Shown: positions 8,021 to 17,799 of the stretch, one piece after another
How the letters are laid out: each line of letters starts with the position of its first letter
How positions within the stretch are numbered: position 1 is the first letter of the stretch
Assembly: GCA_009691105.1 (NCBI GenBank)
Contig: SHVU01000010.1
Coordinates: 1-64,000 of the forward strand
Direction of reading: 5' to 3'
Length of the DNA stretch: 64,000 bases
Origin: Rhodospirillales bacterium
Lineage (GTDB): Bacteria; Pseudomonadota; Alphaproteobacteria; Rhodospirillales; SHVU01
Notes under the pieces: generated by a model
Databases searched by the model: none
What the model saw: the letters and a program-made list of their open reading frames with translations, nothing else
Told to the model about the DNA's origin: nothing
Program-made: the position numbers and the translations under genes

Positions 8021-9381
8021 TTCCAGGTCGTGCCCTTGGGGCCGTCCTCGAGAACCACACCCTGATCGGCGAGATCCTTGCGGATACGATCCGCCGCGGC
8101 GAAATCGCGCGCTTTGCGGGCCGCGAGACGTTCGGCGATCCGGGCCTCGATAGCGGCGTCGGTAAGACCCGACGCCGGAGACGCGCCCTTGAACCAGGCT
8201 TCGGGATCGGCGCCCAACAGACCGAGCGCTTCGCCGCCCGCCCGCATCGCACCGGCCAGCTTCGCCCGCGCCGCATCGTCGGTCGTCCGGTGCAACTCGC
8301 CCGCCAGTTCGTGCAAATGGCGGATGGCTAGTGGCGTATTGAGATCGTCCGAGAGTGCCGCCGTTATCGGCTCCGGCACCGCCGCATCCTTGGCAGCGGC
8401 GACGCCGCGGAGCGCGCCGTAAAACCGATTGAGAGTTTCCTTGGCTTCGCTGAGGCCGGCGGCGGTGAAATTCAACGGCTGCCGATAATGTGTCGACAGC
8501 AGTGCGAAGCGGATCGCCTCGCCGGGATACTCCGTCAGCAATTGCTTGACCGTCGTGATGTTGCCGAGGCTCTTCGACATCTTCTCGCCTTCGGTCATCA
8601 GGTAGCCGTTGTGCATCCAGACGCGCGCAAAGGTTCCGGCGCCATGGGCGCAGGTCGATTGCGCGAACTCGTTCTCGTGATGCGGGAAGATCAAATCCTG
8701 GCCGCCACCGTGGATGTCAAAGGAATCTCCCAGGAAAACCCGGCTCATCGCCGAGCATTCGATGTGCCAGCCCGGCCGGCCCCGGCCCCAGGGCGAGTCC
8801 CATCCGGGAAGCTCCGGCAGCGACGGCTTCCACAACACGAAATCGGCGGGATCGCGCTTGTACGGCGCCACCTCGACCCGGTCCCCGGCGATCATCTCGT
8901 CACGGTTCCGCCCCGACAGCCGCCCGTAGGTCGGCATCGACGGCACACTGAACAGGACATGCCACTCGGCGACGTAGGCGTGGTTCTTGGCGATCAAGAT
9001 TTCGATCATCGCGATCATGTCGGCGATGTGCTGCGTGGCATGGGGTTCGTGATCGGGATCGATGGCTCCGAGCGCCGCCATGTCGCGGTGAAAGGCCGCT
9101 TCCGTCCGGGCCGTGATCGTGGCGATGGGCTCGCCGCTGGCTTGGGCGGCAGCAATGATCTTGTCGTCGACGTCGGTGATGTTGCGGGCGTAGCTGACCC
9201 GCGGATAGACGCGCTTCAACAGCCGATACAAGACATCGAACACGACCACCGGCCGAGCGTTGCCGATATGAGCGTCGGCGTAGACCGTGGGGCCGCAGAC
9301 ATACATCCGGACGTGTGCCGGATCGATCGGCTGGAACGCCTCCTTGGCCCGCGCCAAGGCGTTGTGAAGACGCAGGCTCAC
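8011..9381 (-). CDS. cysS: cysteine--tRNA ligase
   Basis: This 456-residue class I aminoacyl-tRNA synthetase charges tRNA-Cys. The ATP-site motifs are ADAHIGNAR (HIGH type, about 36-44) and [10 protein letters not shown] (KMSKS). The zinc/cysteine site is seen in [16 protein letters not shown] and IFPHHENE. The C-terminal [34 protein letters not shown] is the normal CysRS anticodon-side end. It starts with GTG at 9379-9381, overlapping the gltX stop by 4 nt, so it is translationally coupled to gltX as the last gene of the nadE-gltX-cysS unit. Confidence 0.96.
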   Translation of the reverse strand: MSLRLHNALARAKEAFQPIDPAHVRMYVCGPTVYADAHIGNARPVVVFDVLYRLLKRVYPRVSYARNITDVDDKIIAAAQASGEPIATITARTEAAFHRDMAALGAIDPDHEPHATQHIADMIAMIEILIAKNHAYVAEWHVLFSVPSMPTYGRLSGRNRDEMIAGDRVEVAPYKRDPADFVLWKPSLPELPGWDSPWGRGRPGWHIECSAMSRVFLGDSFDIHGGGQDLIFPHHENEFAQSTCAHGAGTFARVWMHNGYLMTEGEKMSKSLGNITTVKQLLTEYPGEAIRFALLSTHYRQPLNFTAAGLSEAKETLNRFYGALRGVAAAKDAAVPEPITAALSDDLNTPLAIRHLHELAGELHRTTDDAARAKLAGAMRAGGEALGLLGADPEAWFKGASPASGLTDAAIEARIAERLAARKARDFAAADRIRKDLADQGVVLEDGPKGTTWKRA

Positions 9382-10727
9382 GCCGTCGTCCCACCAAGCC
9401 GTTTCAGCGCCCGGTCGCGCCCGATGAGCGGCAGGAGGCGCTTGAGCTCGGGGCCTTCAGTACGTCCGGTCAGGGCTAGGCGCAGCGGATGAAACAAATC
9501 CTTGCCGCTTCGCTTAGTTCCAATTTTCACGGCGTCGGTCCAGCGCTTCCAGGTGTCCTGATCCCAGGGCTCGGACGGCAACAGTTGCGCAGCGTCGTTG
9601 GCGAAGGCCTGATCGGCAATCACCGGGGCCATGGGCAGGAAGCAGACGGCGTACCAGTCCTTGATCTCGTCGAAGCGGGTCAGGTTCGGACGGATCGCGT
9701 CCCAAAACTCCGCCGTTCCGTCGAGACCCAGCGCCGCAAGACGTGGTCCGGCCACCGTGAACGACATTTCGTGCAGCAGCTTTGCATTGAGTTCGTCGAG
9801 TTGGCGCGGATCGAACTTGGGCGCGGCGCGGCCGAATTTCGTCATGCTGAACTCGGCCCGCAAACGATCGAGGGAAATCCGCGGCTCGATCGCGTCCATG
9901 GTGCCAAGCTTGGCAAGAAGGCTGGCCACCGCCATCGGCTCGATGCCGCGGTCGCGGAGCTGTTCGAGGCTATAGCCGCCCAAACGCTTCGACAGCCCCT
10001 CGCCTTTGAGGTCCGTCAGCAGCGGTAAATGCGAGAACGCGAAGTCATCGACCGCCTTGCCGAGTGCGGCAAACATTTGAATCTGGACGGCGGTGTTAGT
10101 GACGTGATCCTCGCCGCGAACGATATCGGTGAGACCAAGCGCGATATCGTCCACGACCGACGTGAACACGTAGAGGAACGTCTGATCGGCACGAATGACG
10201 ATCGGATCGCTCAAATTGCGGCCATTGAATTCGATGGAGCCGCGAACCAGATCGGTCCAGGCGATCGAGTCCGGCGTAATCTTGAAGCGCCAGTACGGCT
10301 GGCGACCTTCGCTTTCGAAGCGACGGCGGTCGTCGTCGGTCAGCGTCAGGCTGCGGCGGTCGTAGATCGGCGGCTTATGGGCGGCGCGCAAGCGTCGCCG
10401 CATCCGATCCAGCTCCTCCGGTGTCTCGTAGCAGCGATAGAGCCGGCCGTAAGCAATGAGCCTATCCGCAGCCTCGCGGTAGAGCGCCGTGCGATCTCTC
10501 TGCTTGACCTGGTCGTCCCAATCGAGACCCAGCCAACGCAAATCGCGCTCGATGGCTGTCACGAACTCTGGCTTGGAACGGTCGGGATCGGTGTCGTCGA
10601 TCCGCAACAGGAAGCGGCCGCCCGGCGTCGAACGCGCCAACAACCAATTGACAAGCGCGACCCGGGCATTGCCGACGTGCAGCAGGCCGGTGGGACTCGG
10701 AGCAAAGCGGGTGACGAGCGCGTTCAT
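9378..10727 (-). CDS. gltX: glutamate--tRNA ligase
   Basis: This 449-residue class I synthetase charges tRNA with glutamate. The HIGH-type motif is [15 protein letters not shown] (residues 8-22), with [12 protein letters not shown] after it, and the KMSKS-type loop is EGLSKRLGG. Many alphaproteobacteria have two GltX proteins and lack GlnRS, with one copy serving mainly tRNA-Gln in the transamidation route; I cannot tell from this window which kind this is. The ATG overlaps the nadE stop (ATGA) and its own stop overlaps the cysS GTG, so the three genes form one tightly coupled unit. Confidence 0.95.
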   Translation of the reverse strand: MNALVTRFAPSPTGLLHVGNARVALVNWLLARSTPGGRFLLRIDDTDPDRSKPEFVTAIERDLRWLGLDWDDQVKQRDRTALYREAADRLIAYGRLYRCYETPEELDRMRRRLRAAHKPPIYDRRSLTLTDDDRRRFESEGRQPYWRFKITPDSIAWTDLVRGSIEFNGRNLSDPIVIRADQTFLYVFTSVVDDIALGLTDIVRGEDHVTNTAVQIQMFAALGKAVDDFAFSHLPLLTDLKGEGLSKRLGGYSLEQLRDRGIEPMAVASLLAKLGTMDAIEPRISLDRLRAEFSMTKFGRAAPKFDPRQLDELNAKLLHEMSFTVAGPRLAALGLDGTAEFWDAIRPNLTRFDEIKDWYAVCFLPMAPVIADQAFANDAAQLLPSEPWDQDTWKRWTDAVKIGTKRSGKDLFHPLRLALTGRTEGPELKRLLPLIGRDRALKRLGGTTA

Positions 10728-12376
10728 ATCTGATCGGTGAAAGCGTTGGTGATGGGATAGCGCCGGTCGCGGCCGAAGGCGCGGAACGTGATCTTGACGC
10801 CGGGTGGGGCTTGGCGGCGCTTGTACTCGGCTCGATCGACCATCGTCCAGACCTTCTTCACGGTCGCCGGATCGTGGCCTTTGGCGGCGATGTCGGCCGG
10901 CGACATCTCGCCCTCGATCAAGTAGCTGAGGATGGCGTCCAGCTCCGAATACGGCGGCAAGGAATCCTGATCGGTCTGATTGGGGCGCAGTTCGGCGGTC
11001 GGGGCCTTGGTGAGCACGCGCTCCGGAATCATCGCGCCCTTCGGTCCCAACGAACCGTCATGGAGCGCTTCATTTCGCCAACGCGACAACGCGTAGACCG
11101 TCGTCTTGTAGACGTCCTTCAGGATCGCGTAGCCGCCGCACATATCGCCATACAGCGTCGCGTAGCCCACCGACATCTCGGACTTGTTGCCAGTCGAGAC
11201 CACCATGTGGCCGAACTTGTTGCTCAGCGCCATCAAGGTGATGCCCCGCGCCCGGGCCTGGATGTTCTCTTCGGTGGTGTCACGCGACCGCCCCTTGAAG
11301 GCATCGGCCAGCATTGTCCCGAACGCCGTCATCGCCGGACCGATATTGATCGTGTCGAGGACGATGCCGAGAGCCCGCGCCGTCTCGGCCGCGTCATCAA
11401 GACTGTCCTGGGACGTAAAGGGTGACGGCATCATGACGGCGCGGACGCGTATCGGGCCGATCGCATCCACGGCGATCGCCGCGGTCAGCGCCGAGTCGAT
11501 GCCGCCCGAGAGTCCGAGTAAAACGCCGCCGAAGCGGTTCTTGTTCACGTAGTCGCCGAGCCCGAGGACCAGGGCGCGATAGATCGACTCGACGCCGTCG
11601 GCGGGGCGAACCTTAGGCCCGTCGGCGCAGACCCAGCCATCCTTGCCGCGCTGCCATTCGGTCAGCGTCACATCCGGCGTCCACGACGGGGCATGAACGC
11701 GAAGCGAGTGGTCGGCACCGAGCACGAACGACCCCCCGTCGAAGACCAGCTCGTCCTGACCGCCGACGATATTGACGTAGGCGAGAGGCAAGCCCGACTC
11801 GAAGACGCGCGCCGTGGCCAGCGTGATTCTGGTGTCGGGCTTATCGGTCTCAAACGGCGAGCCGTTGATCACGACGAGAATCTCCGCGCCCGATTCCTGC
11901 AGGCACTCGGTGACGTCGGGCTTCCACATGTCCTCGCAGACCAGCACGCCGAGGCGCACGTCGCGAAAGACCAGCGGGCCGGGCAGCGGACCAGCGGCGA
12001 AGACGCGCCGTTCGTCAAAGACGCCGTAGTTGGGAAGCTCGTGCTTGAGGCTGACCCCGGCGATGGCCCCGCCGTCCAAAAGAATGGCCGCGTTGTAGAG
12101 CTTGTCATCCTGGCGCCACGGGGCGCCGATCAGCAGCGCTGGCCCGGTCTTGGTCTCGGCGGCGAGTTCGTCGACGGCGGCGCGGACCCGTTCCTGAAAG
12201 GCCGGCTTCAACACCAAATCTTCGGGCGGATATCCGGTCGTGGCGAGTTCGCCGACGACGACCAAGTCCGCCTTCGGGGCCCGAGCCCGGGCCTCGGCAA
12301 TGCGGCGCCGATTCCCGGCGACGTCGCCGACGGTCGGGTTGATCTGCGCCAACGCGATGGTGAGCCGATCGGTCAT
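10724..12376 (-). CDS. nadE: glutamine-dependent NAD(+) synthetase
   Basis: This 550-residue two-domain enzyme makes NAD from nicotinate adenine dinucleotide. The N-terminal nitrilase-type glutaminase has its Glu-Lys-Cys triad in GELATTGYPPEDL (Glu), SLKHELPNYGVFDE (Lys) and GVLVCEDMW (Cys). The C-terminal synthetase has the PP-loop LLGLSGGIDSALTAAI, then VSTGNKSEMSVGYATLYGDM. It is the first gene of the overlapping nadE-gltX-cysS series. pncB, another Preiss-Handler enzyme, lies just upstream on the same strand, separated by the small plus-strand gene at 12619. Confidence 0.95.
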   Translation of the reverse strand: MTDRLTIALAQINPTVGDVAGNRRRIAEARARAPKADLVVVGELATTGYPPEDLVLKPAFQERVRAAVDELAAETKTGPALLIGAPWRQDDKLYNAAILLDGGAIAGVSLKHELPNYGVFDERRVFAAGPLPGPLVFRDVRLGVLVCEDMWKPDVTECLQESGAEILVVINGSPFETDKPDTRITLATARVFESGLPLAYVNIVGGQDELVFDGGSFVLGADHSLRVHAPSWTPDVTLTEWQRGKDGWVCADGPKVRPADGVESIYRALVLGLGDYVNKNRFGGVLLGLSGGIDSALTAAIAVDAIGPIRVRAVMMPSPFTSQDSLDDAAETARALGIVLDTINIGPAMTAFGTMLADAFKGRSRDTTEENIQARARGITLMALSNKFGHMVVSTGNKSEMSVGYATLYGDMCGGYAILKDVYKTTVYALSRWRNEALHDGSLGPKGAMIPERVLTKAPTAELRPNQTDQDSLPPYSELDAILSYLIEGEMSPADIAAKGHDPATVKKVWTMVDRAEYKRRQAPPGVKITFRAFGRDRRYPITNAFTDQI

Positions 12377-12618
12377 TGTCCGGTGCTCGAAGAAGCGCGG
12401 CCGGGCCGACCGCGTGCCGCGGCGAGCCTAGGCACCGGGGCCGGGCCTGTCAATGAACGCGGCCAAATTCGCCTTGCCTTTCAAGGGCATCGCCGCTTCC
12501 TACTGTTGCCAGCCGCGAACCGACAAAATGCCGTGCGGCTGGAAAACCGCGCTGCAAAACCATATGGTAAGAATCGGACGCTGGATCAACCCGACCGCGC
12601 CAGGATGCTGTGAGCTGA

Positions 12619-13071
12619 ATGCGACGACCGAGCCCGCAACCGTCGGCCAAAACCGGCGCTAAATCCCCTAGCAAATTCGCACCCCCAGCGGTTCAGGCCC
12701 GAGCCATGGCCGAGACCGTGGTCTCGTCCATCGTCGACCGGCTGATCGGCGAAGCCAACCGCAAGGGCGGGCTCTCGGTGGCCGACCTGCACGCCCTCAG
12801 CGACGAGTTCGCGAAGAAGACCGACGCTCTCCAGAAGGTCTTCCAGAAGTCGTTCGAGGATTACGTGCGGGCTCGTGAACGCTCCGCTTGGGACCAGTCG
12901 CGCCAGTTCCCATTCGACCGCATCATCGTCCGCAAGTTCGCGGTCCTGTTTCCGCAAGATGGCGTCAGCAAGTTAAAGCCCGGACTTCTGTCGCGCCGGG
13001 TCCTGCCGGGGTTCTTCCTGGCCCTGTCGATGATGCTGGGCGAGGACTCATTTTTTGCGTTCGCGGATTAG
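12619..13071 (+). CDS. small conserved-looking protein of unknown function
   Basis: A 150-residue protein I do not recognise. The first about 28 residues are Pro/Ser/Lys-rich and basic; an internal ATG at 12706 would remove them. The remainder is helical and charged (VSSIVDRLIGEAN, LSDEFAKKTDALQKVFQKSFEDYVRARE) and ends in a more hydrophobic stretch, LLSRRVLPGFFLALSMMLGED. Codon use with GC-rich third positions looks like its neighbours, and it is the only plus-strand gene between nadE and pncB. Its last 24 bases overlap the convergent 3' end of pncB. No signal peptide or known motif seen. It could be a helical adaptor, but no function is supported. Confidence 0.6.
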   Translation: MRRPSPQPSAKTGAKSPSKFAPPAVQARAMAETVVSSIVDRLIGEANRKGGLSVADLHALSDEFAKKTDALQKVFQKSFEDYVRARERSAWDQSRQFPFDRIIVRKFAVLFPQDGVSKLKPGLLSRRVLPGFFLALSMMLGEDSFFAFAD

Positions 13072-14238
13072 GAATTCGCGCCCGATTTTGACCGACGGGG
13101 CGTTGTCGTAAGCAACAATGTCGGCCGTCGCGTACGTCTCGATCCAGTTCTCGGGCAGATAGGACCCCGTTCCAATCGCGTCGACCGGAGCCGAAGCATC
13201 CGCCATGACGCGGCATTTGGCGACGCTGAATCCCGATGACGCAACGATTCGGACTTTGTCGTAGCCGGCGCGATCCAAGCTGTCGCGCATATGGAAGATC
13301 GCCGCGGCCGAGACACCGGTGCCGGTCAGGTAACGAAGTTCGGTTTCGCTGCGATAGCGGCGAACAGCAAGCGGCACGTGACGTTCCAACACGGCGTAAG
13401 ATTCTTGCGGATCGAGGCCTTCGACGAAACGGCCGCCGTGGGTATCGATGCGCACCGCCAATCGTCCCGCCGCGGCGATATCGTGGAAGCGCTTGCAGAC
13501 GGCAAGCGCGTCGGTGATCTCGCGGCCGTAATAATCGACGAGGACGGTTAGGTCCTGGTAGGGAAAGGTTTCGTGAAACATCTCGGCGGCGCGGACCGTC
13601 GAGCCGGCGTAGCCGATCAGCGCGTGCGGCATGGTACCGAGACCGCTGGCTTGACCGAAGAAATGCGCCGTCGCGTTGGTGGCGTTTCCAACGAAGCCCT
13701 TAGCGCCGACCTTCTTCTTCGCGGCGTCCGATCCGACCGAAGCCGCATAGGCCATGAGCTCGGCCATTTCCGTTCCGGCGCAGTGCCGCGCATCCATGGC
13801 GATGAACGCGACCCGCGGCAAATCCGTACACATCGAATAGGCGTTATAGGCGGCGATGCAAGACGCGCCGAGCTTCTGTAGATAGAGCGTCTCGAGATCG
13901 ACCAAGTGATAGAACGAGCCTTCGATGTAGAGCAGCGGCTCGCCGGCGCCGACCCAGTCGCCTTCCTGGTAGTTCAGTTTGATTGTAAATTCGGTGCCGC
14001 GGGCCTTGGCGATCGCCATCAGCCAATCGACCATCAGACGCGGCGTGAAGATCACCGGCCGGCGCATGAAGATCGCGTAGGTTACGCGCTTGTCGCCGAA
14101 ACGGTGGATCGTCTCTTTCGTTTTGACGAAATAGCGGTCGGTGAAGCGGCCGACATCCGGCTCACTCGGCCACGGTCTCGGGCCTTCGGCGCCGGGAGCG
14201 ATCTTGGGGCTCTCGGCGCGGCTTGGCTTTCGGGCCAT
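13048..14238 (-). CDS. pncB: nicotinate phosphoribosyltransferase
   Basis: This 396-residue type II phosphoribosyltransferase converts nicotinate and PRPP to NaMN, the first step of NAD salvage. The family pattern includes FTDRYFVKTKETI near the N-terminus, ARHCAGTEMAELMAYAASVGSDAAKKK in the middle, VDYYGREITDALAV and VRIDTHGGRFVEGLD (phosphate site), and SSGFSVAKC. The start at 14238 is seven bases after the DAHP synthase stop; the ORF-track GTG at 14283 would overlap that gene. The protein ends inside the convergent 12619 gene. Together with nadE it supports salvage of nicotinic acid in this organism. Confidence 0.9.
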   Translation of the reverse strand: MARKPSRAESPKIAPGAEGPRPWPSEPDVGRFTDRYFVKTKETIHRFGDKRVTYAIFMRRPVIFTPRLMVDWLMAIAKARGTEFTIKLNYQEGDWVGAGEPLLYIEGSFYHLVDLETLYLQKLGASCIAAYNAYSMCTDLPRVAFIAMDARHCAGTEMAELMAYAASVGSDAAKKKVGAKGFVGNATNATAHFFGQASGLGTMPHALIGYAGSTVRAAEMFHETFPYQDLTVLVDYYGREITDALAVCKRFHDIAAAGRLAVRIDTHGGRFVEGLDPQESYAVLERHVPLAVRRYRSETELRYLTGTGVSAAAIFHMRDSLDRAGYDKVRIVASSGFSVAKCRVMADASAPVDAIGTGSYLPENWIETYATADIVAYDNAPSVKIGREFLIRERKK

Positions 14239-14245
14239 AGGTGAC

Positions 14246-15628
14246 TCAGACCGCTTGCGCGAGACGCTCGCGATTGGCCACACGCCGATCCTTCAGCATC
14301 TCGGCGATCTCAAAGGCAAGCTCGAGAGATTGCTCGGCATTGAGCCGGGGATCGCAATGCGTGTGGTAACGATCGGCAAGATTGGCTTCGGTCACCGGCT
14401 GGGCGCCACCAACGCACTCGGTCACGTTCTGACCGGTGAGCTCGAAATGGACGCCGCCGGGGAACGTGCCTTCGCCACGATGGACGGCGAAGAAGCCCCG
14501 GACCTCGGCAACGATACGGTCGAAATGCCTGGTCTTGAGACCGTTGGCGCTCTTCACCGTGTTGCCGTGCATGGGATCGCAGGACCACGCAACCTTGCGG
14601 CCTTCACGGGTGATGCGCCGAATGATCGGCGGAAGCCCGGCCTCGACCTTGTCGGTCCCCATCCGAGCGATGAGCGTGATGCGGCCCGCCTCGTCCTTGG
14701 GATTGAGAATGTCGAGGATGCGGATCAAGTCGTCGAGATCGGTGGTCGGCCCTACTTTGATGCCGAGCGGATTGTGGATGCCGCGCAAATAATCGACATG
14801 CGCGCCCGCCGACGTCCGCGTCCGATCGCCGATCCACAGCATATGCGCCGAGGTGTCGTACCACTCGCCTGTCGTCGAATCGACGCGCGTCATGACCTGC
14901 TCGTAGGGCAGCAGCAACGCCTCGTGGGACGTGAAGAAATCCGTCTCGCGAATTTGCGGCGTGGTTTCCGATGTGATGCCGCAGGCCGCCATGAAGGCCA
15001 GCGTCTCGTCGATGCGGTTGGCGAGACCTTCGAAGCGCTCGGCCAACGGGCTCGACGCGACAAAGCCGAGCGTCCATTGATGGACGCGGTGCAGGTCGGC
15101 GTAGCCGCCTTGCGCGAAAGCGCGGAGCAGGTTCAGCGTCGCCGCCGACTGGTTATAGGCTTGGACCATGCGGGCCGGGCTCGGGTCGCGCGCCTCGCGC
15201 GTGAACTCCATGCCGTTGATCATGTCGCCGCGATAGGCCGGCAGCGTAACGCCGTCGATGGTTTCGGTATCGGAGCTGCGCGGCTTGGCGAACTGGCCGG
15301 CCAGGCGGCCGACCTTAACCACCGGCAAAGCGGCGGCAAACGTCAGCACGACTGCCATTTGCAGCAGCACGCGGAAGGTGTCGCGGATGTTGTTGGGGTG
15401 GAATTCGGCGAAGCTTTCCGCGCAGTCACCGCCCTGCATCAGGAAAGCACGGCCGTCGACAACCCGGGCCAGCGTAGCCTTCAGGCGCCGCGCTTCACCC
15501 GCAAACACCAGGGGCGGATAGTTGCGCAGCGTCGTCTCGGCCTTGGCGAGCTCGGCCGAGTTGGGGTAAACCGGCATTTGCTTGGCGGGTTTCGACCGCC
15601 AGCCTTCAGGCGTCCACTTTTCGGCCAT
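14246..15628 (-). CDS. class II 3-deoxy-D-arabino-heptulosonate 7-phosphate (DAHP) synthase
   Basis: This 460-residue plant-type (class II) DAHP synthase is the first enzyme of the shikimate pathway, joining PEP and erythrose 4-phosphate. The diagnostic blocks are [15 protein letters not shown] (metal Cys), [22 protein letters not shown], the [10 protein letters not shown] segment, and [20 protein letters not shown]. Length is standard. The ATG at 15628 has AGGA about six bases upstream; the longer ORF start at 15688 has no support. pncB follows after seven bases, so the two are probably co-transcribed although their pathways are unrelated. Confidence 0.94.
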   Translation of the reverse strand: MAEKWTPEGWRSKPAKQMPVYPNSAELAKAETTLRNYPPLVFAGEARRLKATLARVVDGRAFLMQGGDCAESFAEFHPNNIRDTFRVLLQMAVVLTFAAALPVVKVGRLAGQFAKPRSSDTETIDGVTLPAYRGDMINGMEFTREARDPSPARMVQAYNQSAATLNLLRAFAQGGYADLHRVHQWTLGFVASSPLAERFEGLANRIDETLAFMAACGITSETTPQIRETDFFTSHEALLLPYEQVMTRVDSTTGEWYDTSAHMLWIGDRTRTSAGAHVDYLRGIHNPLGIKVGPTTDLDDLIRILDILNPKDEAGRITLIARMGTDKVEAGLPPIIRRITREGRKVAWSCDPMHGNTVKSANGLKTRHFDRIVAEVRGFFAVHRGEGTFPGGVHFELTGQNVTECVGGAQPVTEANLADRYHTHCDPRLNAEQSLELAFEIAEMLKDRRVANRERLAQAV

Positions 15629-15703
15629 ATCATCCTCGCGGGCCTTCAGAACGGGCAAGGCTATACGCTGGAATCCCTCTACTTTCAAGGAAACGGCACC
15701 AAC

Positions 15704-16381
15704 ATGATCGAGCTTTACACCTGGACCACGAATAACGGCCGCAAGCCAATCGTCGCCCTGGAGGAAATGGGCATCCCATATCGCCTCCAGTGGCTCGACA
15801 TCTGGAAGGGCGAGACCCGCTCAGCCGAGCACAAACAGTTTCATCCCCTGGGCATGATCCCGGCCCTGGTCGACCCGGACGGTCCGGGCGGCGAGGCCGT
15901 GACGGTCTGGGAGTCGGTCATGATCCTGATCTATCTCGGCGAGAAGACCGGCAAATTCTTACCCACCCAGGGGGCGAAGCGCCTCGAGGTCCTGCAATGG
16001 ACCGTGTTCCACACCGCCTCGGTCACGCCGTCGATGGACCAGTTCATGCTGTTCCGGCGCGAGCCAGATATCGCCTCGCCGACCCTCAAAGAGATGGTCG
16101 GAAAGCGCGTCACCCGGCGCATGGAAATGATGAACGATCGGCTCACTGGCCGGGAATACATCTGCGACGAGCTGAGCATCGCCGATATGGCCCACTATCC
16201 CTTGTTCGTCGTGGGGATTGCGGCGGGCCTCGATCTTGGCCCCTATCCGCATCTGAAAGCTTGGTGCGATCGGATGGCGGCCCGGCCCAAGGTGGCGCGC
16301 GGTATCACCATCATGCCCGAAGGCTACGTGGCACCGGCGAAACGCCCGACCGAGATCCCGGGCGGCTGGCCGCTCGGCTAA
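15704..16381 (+). CDS. glutathione S-transferase, YfcG/Nu-like
   Basis: This 225-residue protein has the thioredoxin-like N-terminal GST domain ([23 protein letters not shown]) with the Thr/Asn-rich active-site loop of YfcG-type enzymes, a cis-Pro segment GMIPALVD and an [12 protein letters not shown] glutathione loop, followed by an all-helical C-terminal domain. YfcG-type GSTs favour disulfide-bond reductase activity with glutathione. The start has AAGGAAA upstream; the long ORF from 14141 is antisense read-through of DAHP synthase. It converges with glutathione reductase, whose 3' end lies 3 bp away. Confidence 0.9.
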   Translation: MIELYTWTTNNGRKPIVALEEMGIPYRLQWLDIWKGETRSAEHKQFHPLGMIPALVDPDGPGGEAVTVWESVMILIYLGEKTGKFLPTQGAKRLEVLQWTVFHTASVTPSMDQFMLFRREPDIASPTLKEMVGKRVTRRMEMMNDRLTGREYICDELSIADMAHYPLFVVGIAAGLDLGPYPHLKAWCDRMAARPKVARGITIMPEGYVAPAKRPTEIPGGWPLG

Positions 16382-16384
16382 GGG

Positions 16385-17776
16385 CTAGACCTTCGCCGGA
16401 GCGGCGGGCGTCGGCGCGACCGGGTCGGGCCGCTTGGTCCGCATGGTAACGAACTCTTCGGCCGCGGTCGGGTGAATGCCGATCGTCCGGTCGAAATCGC
16501 GTTTCGTCGCCCCGGCCGTGATCGCCACCGCCAACCCTTGAACGATCTCGGCCGCGTCCATGCCCATCATGTGGCAGCCGAGGACGCGGTCGGTGGCACG
16601 ATCGACGATTAGTTTCATCAAGGTCAGCTCGTCGCGACACGAGAGCGTGTGCTTCAAGGGCTTGAAGCGCGCGACATAGACGTCGATCGCGCCATGGCTG
16701 GCCTTAGCCTGGGCTTCGGTCAGACCGACGCAGGAAATTTGTGGGTGGCTGAAGACCGCCGTCGGGACATTGGCGTAATCGAATGCTGTCGGCCGGCCCC
16801 CAAACACCGTCGCCACGAAGGCCATGCCTTCGGCGAGCGCGACCGGGGTCAGATTGAGGCGATTGGTGACGTCGCCGATGGCATAGATCGACTCCACGGC
16901 CGTCCGCGAATAGGAATCGACGACGACGGCGCCAACCGGATCGAGCTTGATACCCGCCGCCTCCAACCCAAGGCCCTGGGTGCGGGGCTTCCGCCCCGTC
17001 GCGTACAGGATCTGATCGGCGGCGATGGTTTCGCCCGTGTCCAAACGAACCGTGACGCCTTGGGTTGCCGCCTCGATGGACCGAACCTGGGACTTCGCCT
17101 TGATGGCGATGCCGCGCTTGGTCATTTCGTCGGCGAGGCCGGCTCGGATGTCCTCGTCGAAGCCTCGCAACGGCGAGTCGGCGCGGATGACCAGACTGAC
17201 GGCCGACCCCAGGCCACGGAAAATCCCAGCGAACTCGACGGCGATGTAGCCGCCGCCGACAATGACGACCCGTTTCGGTTGCGTCTTGAGATCAAAGGCT
17301 TCGTTCGAGGTGATGGCGCGCTCAATCCAGGGAACCGTCGGTATTTCGGGCCAGGCGCCGGCAGCGATCAGGATGTGCTTGGCGGTCAGGCGCCGGCCGT
17401 CGACCTCGACCGTATGCGGATCGACGAGACGCGCCGTGCCTTCGACGATCGTGACACCGCTGTCGCGCAGCAGCTTGATGTAGATGCCGTTAAGCCGATC
17501 GATCTCGCGATCCTTGTTAGCGATCAGGCGCGACCAATCGAAGGCCGGCTGGGCTTTCTCCCAACCGAACCAGAAGGCATCTTCGAAGTCGTCTTGGAAA
17601 TGCGCCGCGTAGGCGAGCAGCTTCTTCGGGATGCAGCCACGGATGACGCAGGTGCCGCCGACGCGGCTGTTTTCAACCACCGCCACCCGGGCGCCGGTCT
17701 GGGCGGTGAGCCGCGAGGCTCGCACGCCACCTGAACCGGCCCCGATGGTGACGAGGTCGTAGTCGTAAGCGGCCAC
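16385..17776 (-). CDS. gor: glutathione-disulfide reductase
   Basis: This 463-residue flavoprotein reduces GSSG with NADPH. FAD binding is shown by TIGAGSGGVRASR, the redox pair by GGTCVIRGCIPKK (CxxxxC), the NAD(P) fold by VVIVGGGYIAVEFAGI, and the C-terminal catalytic His-Glu by GIHPTAAEEFVTM. YATGRKPRT and YAIGDVT are the normal FAD-contact motifs. The C-terminus carries an extra Pro/Ala tail (VAPTPAAPAKV). Placement next to a GST fits a thiol-redox pair, although they are convergent and not an operon. Confidence 0.93.
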   Translation of the reverse strand: MAAYDYDLVTIGAGSGGVRASRLTAQTGARVAVVENSRVGGTCVIRGCIPKKLLAYAAHFQDDFEDAFWFGWEKAQPAFDWSRLIANKDREIDRLNGIYIKLLRDSGVTIVEGTARLVDPHTVEVDGRRLTAKHILIAAGAWPEIPTVPWIERAITSNEAFDLKTQPKRVVIVGGGYIAVEFAGIFRGLGSAVSLVIRADSPLRGFDEDIRAGLADEMTKRGIAIKAKSQVRSIEAATQGVTVRLDTGETIAADQILYATGRKPRTQGLGLEAAGIKLDPVGAVVVDSYSRTAVESIYAIGDVTNRLNLTPVALAEGMAFVATVFGGRPTAFDYANVPTAVFSHPQISCVGLTEAQAKASHGAIDVYVARFKPLKHTLSCRDELTLMKLIVDRATDRVLGCHMMGMDAAEIVQGLAVAITAGATKRDFDRTIGIHPTAAEEFVTMRTKRPDPVAPTPAAPAKV

Positions 17777-17799
17777 GGACAGACCCGGGCCGTAGCGTC

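Noticed and set aside
14141-16381. 746-aa plus-strand ORF as one large protein
   Set aside because: Only the last 225 residues are a real protein (GST); the rest is antisense to DAHP synthase and pncB.
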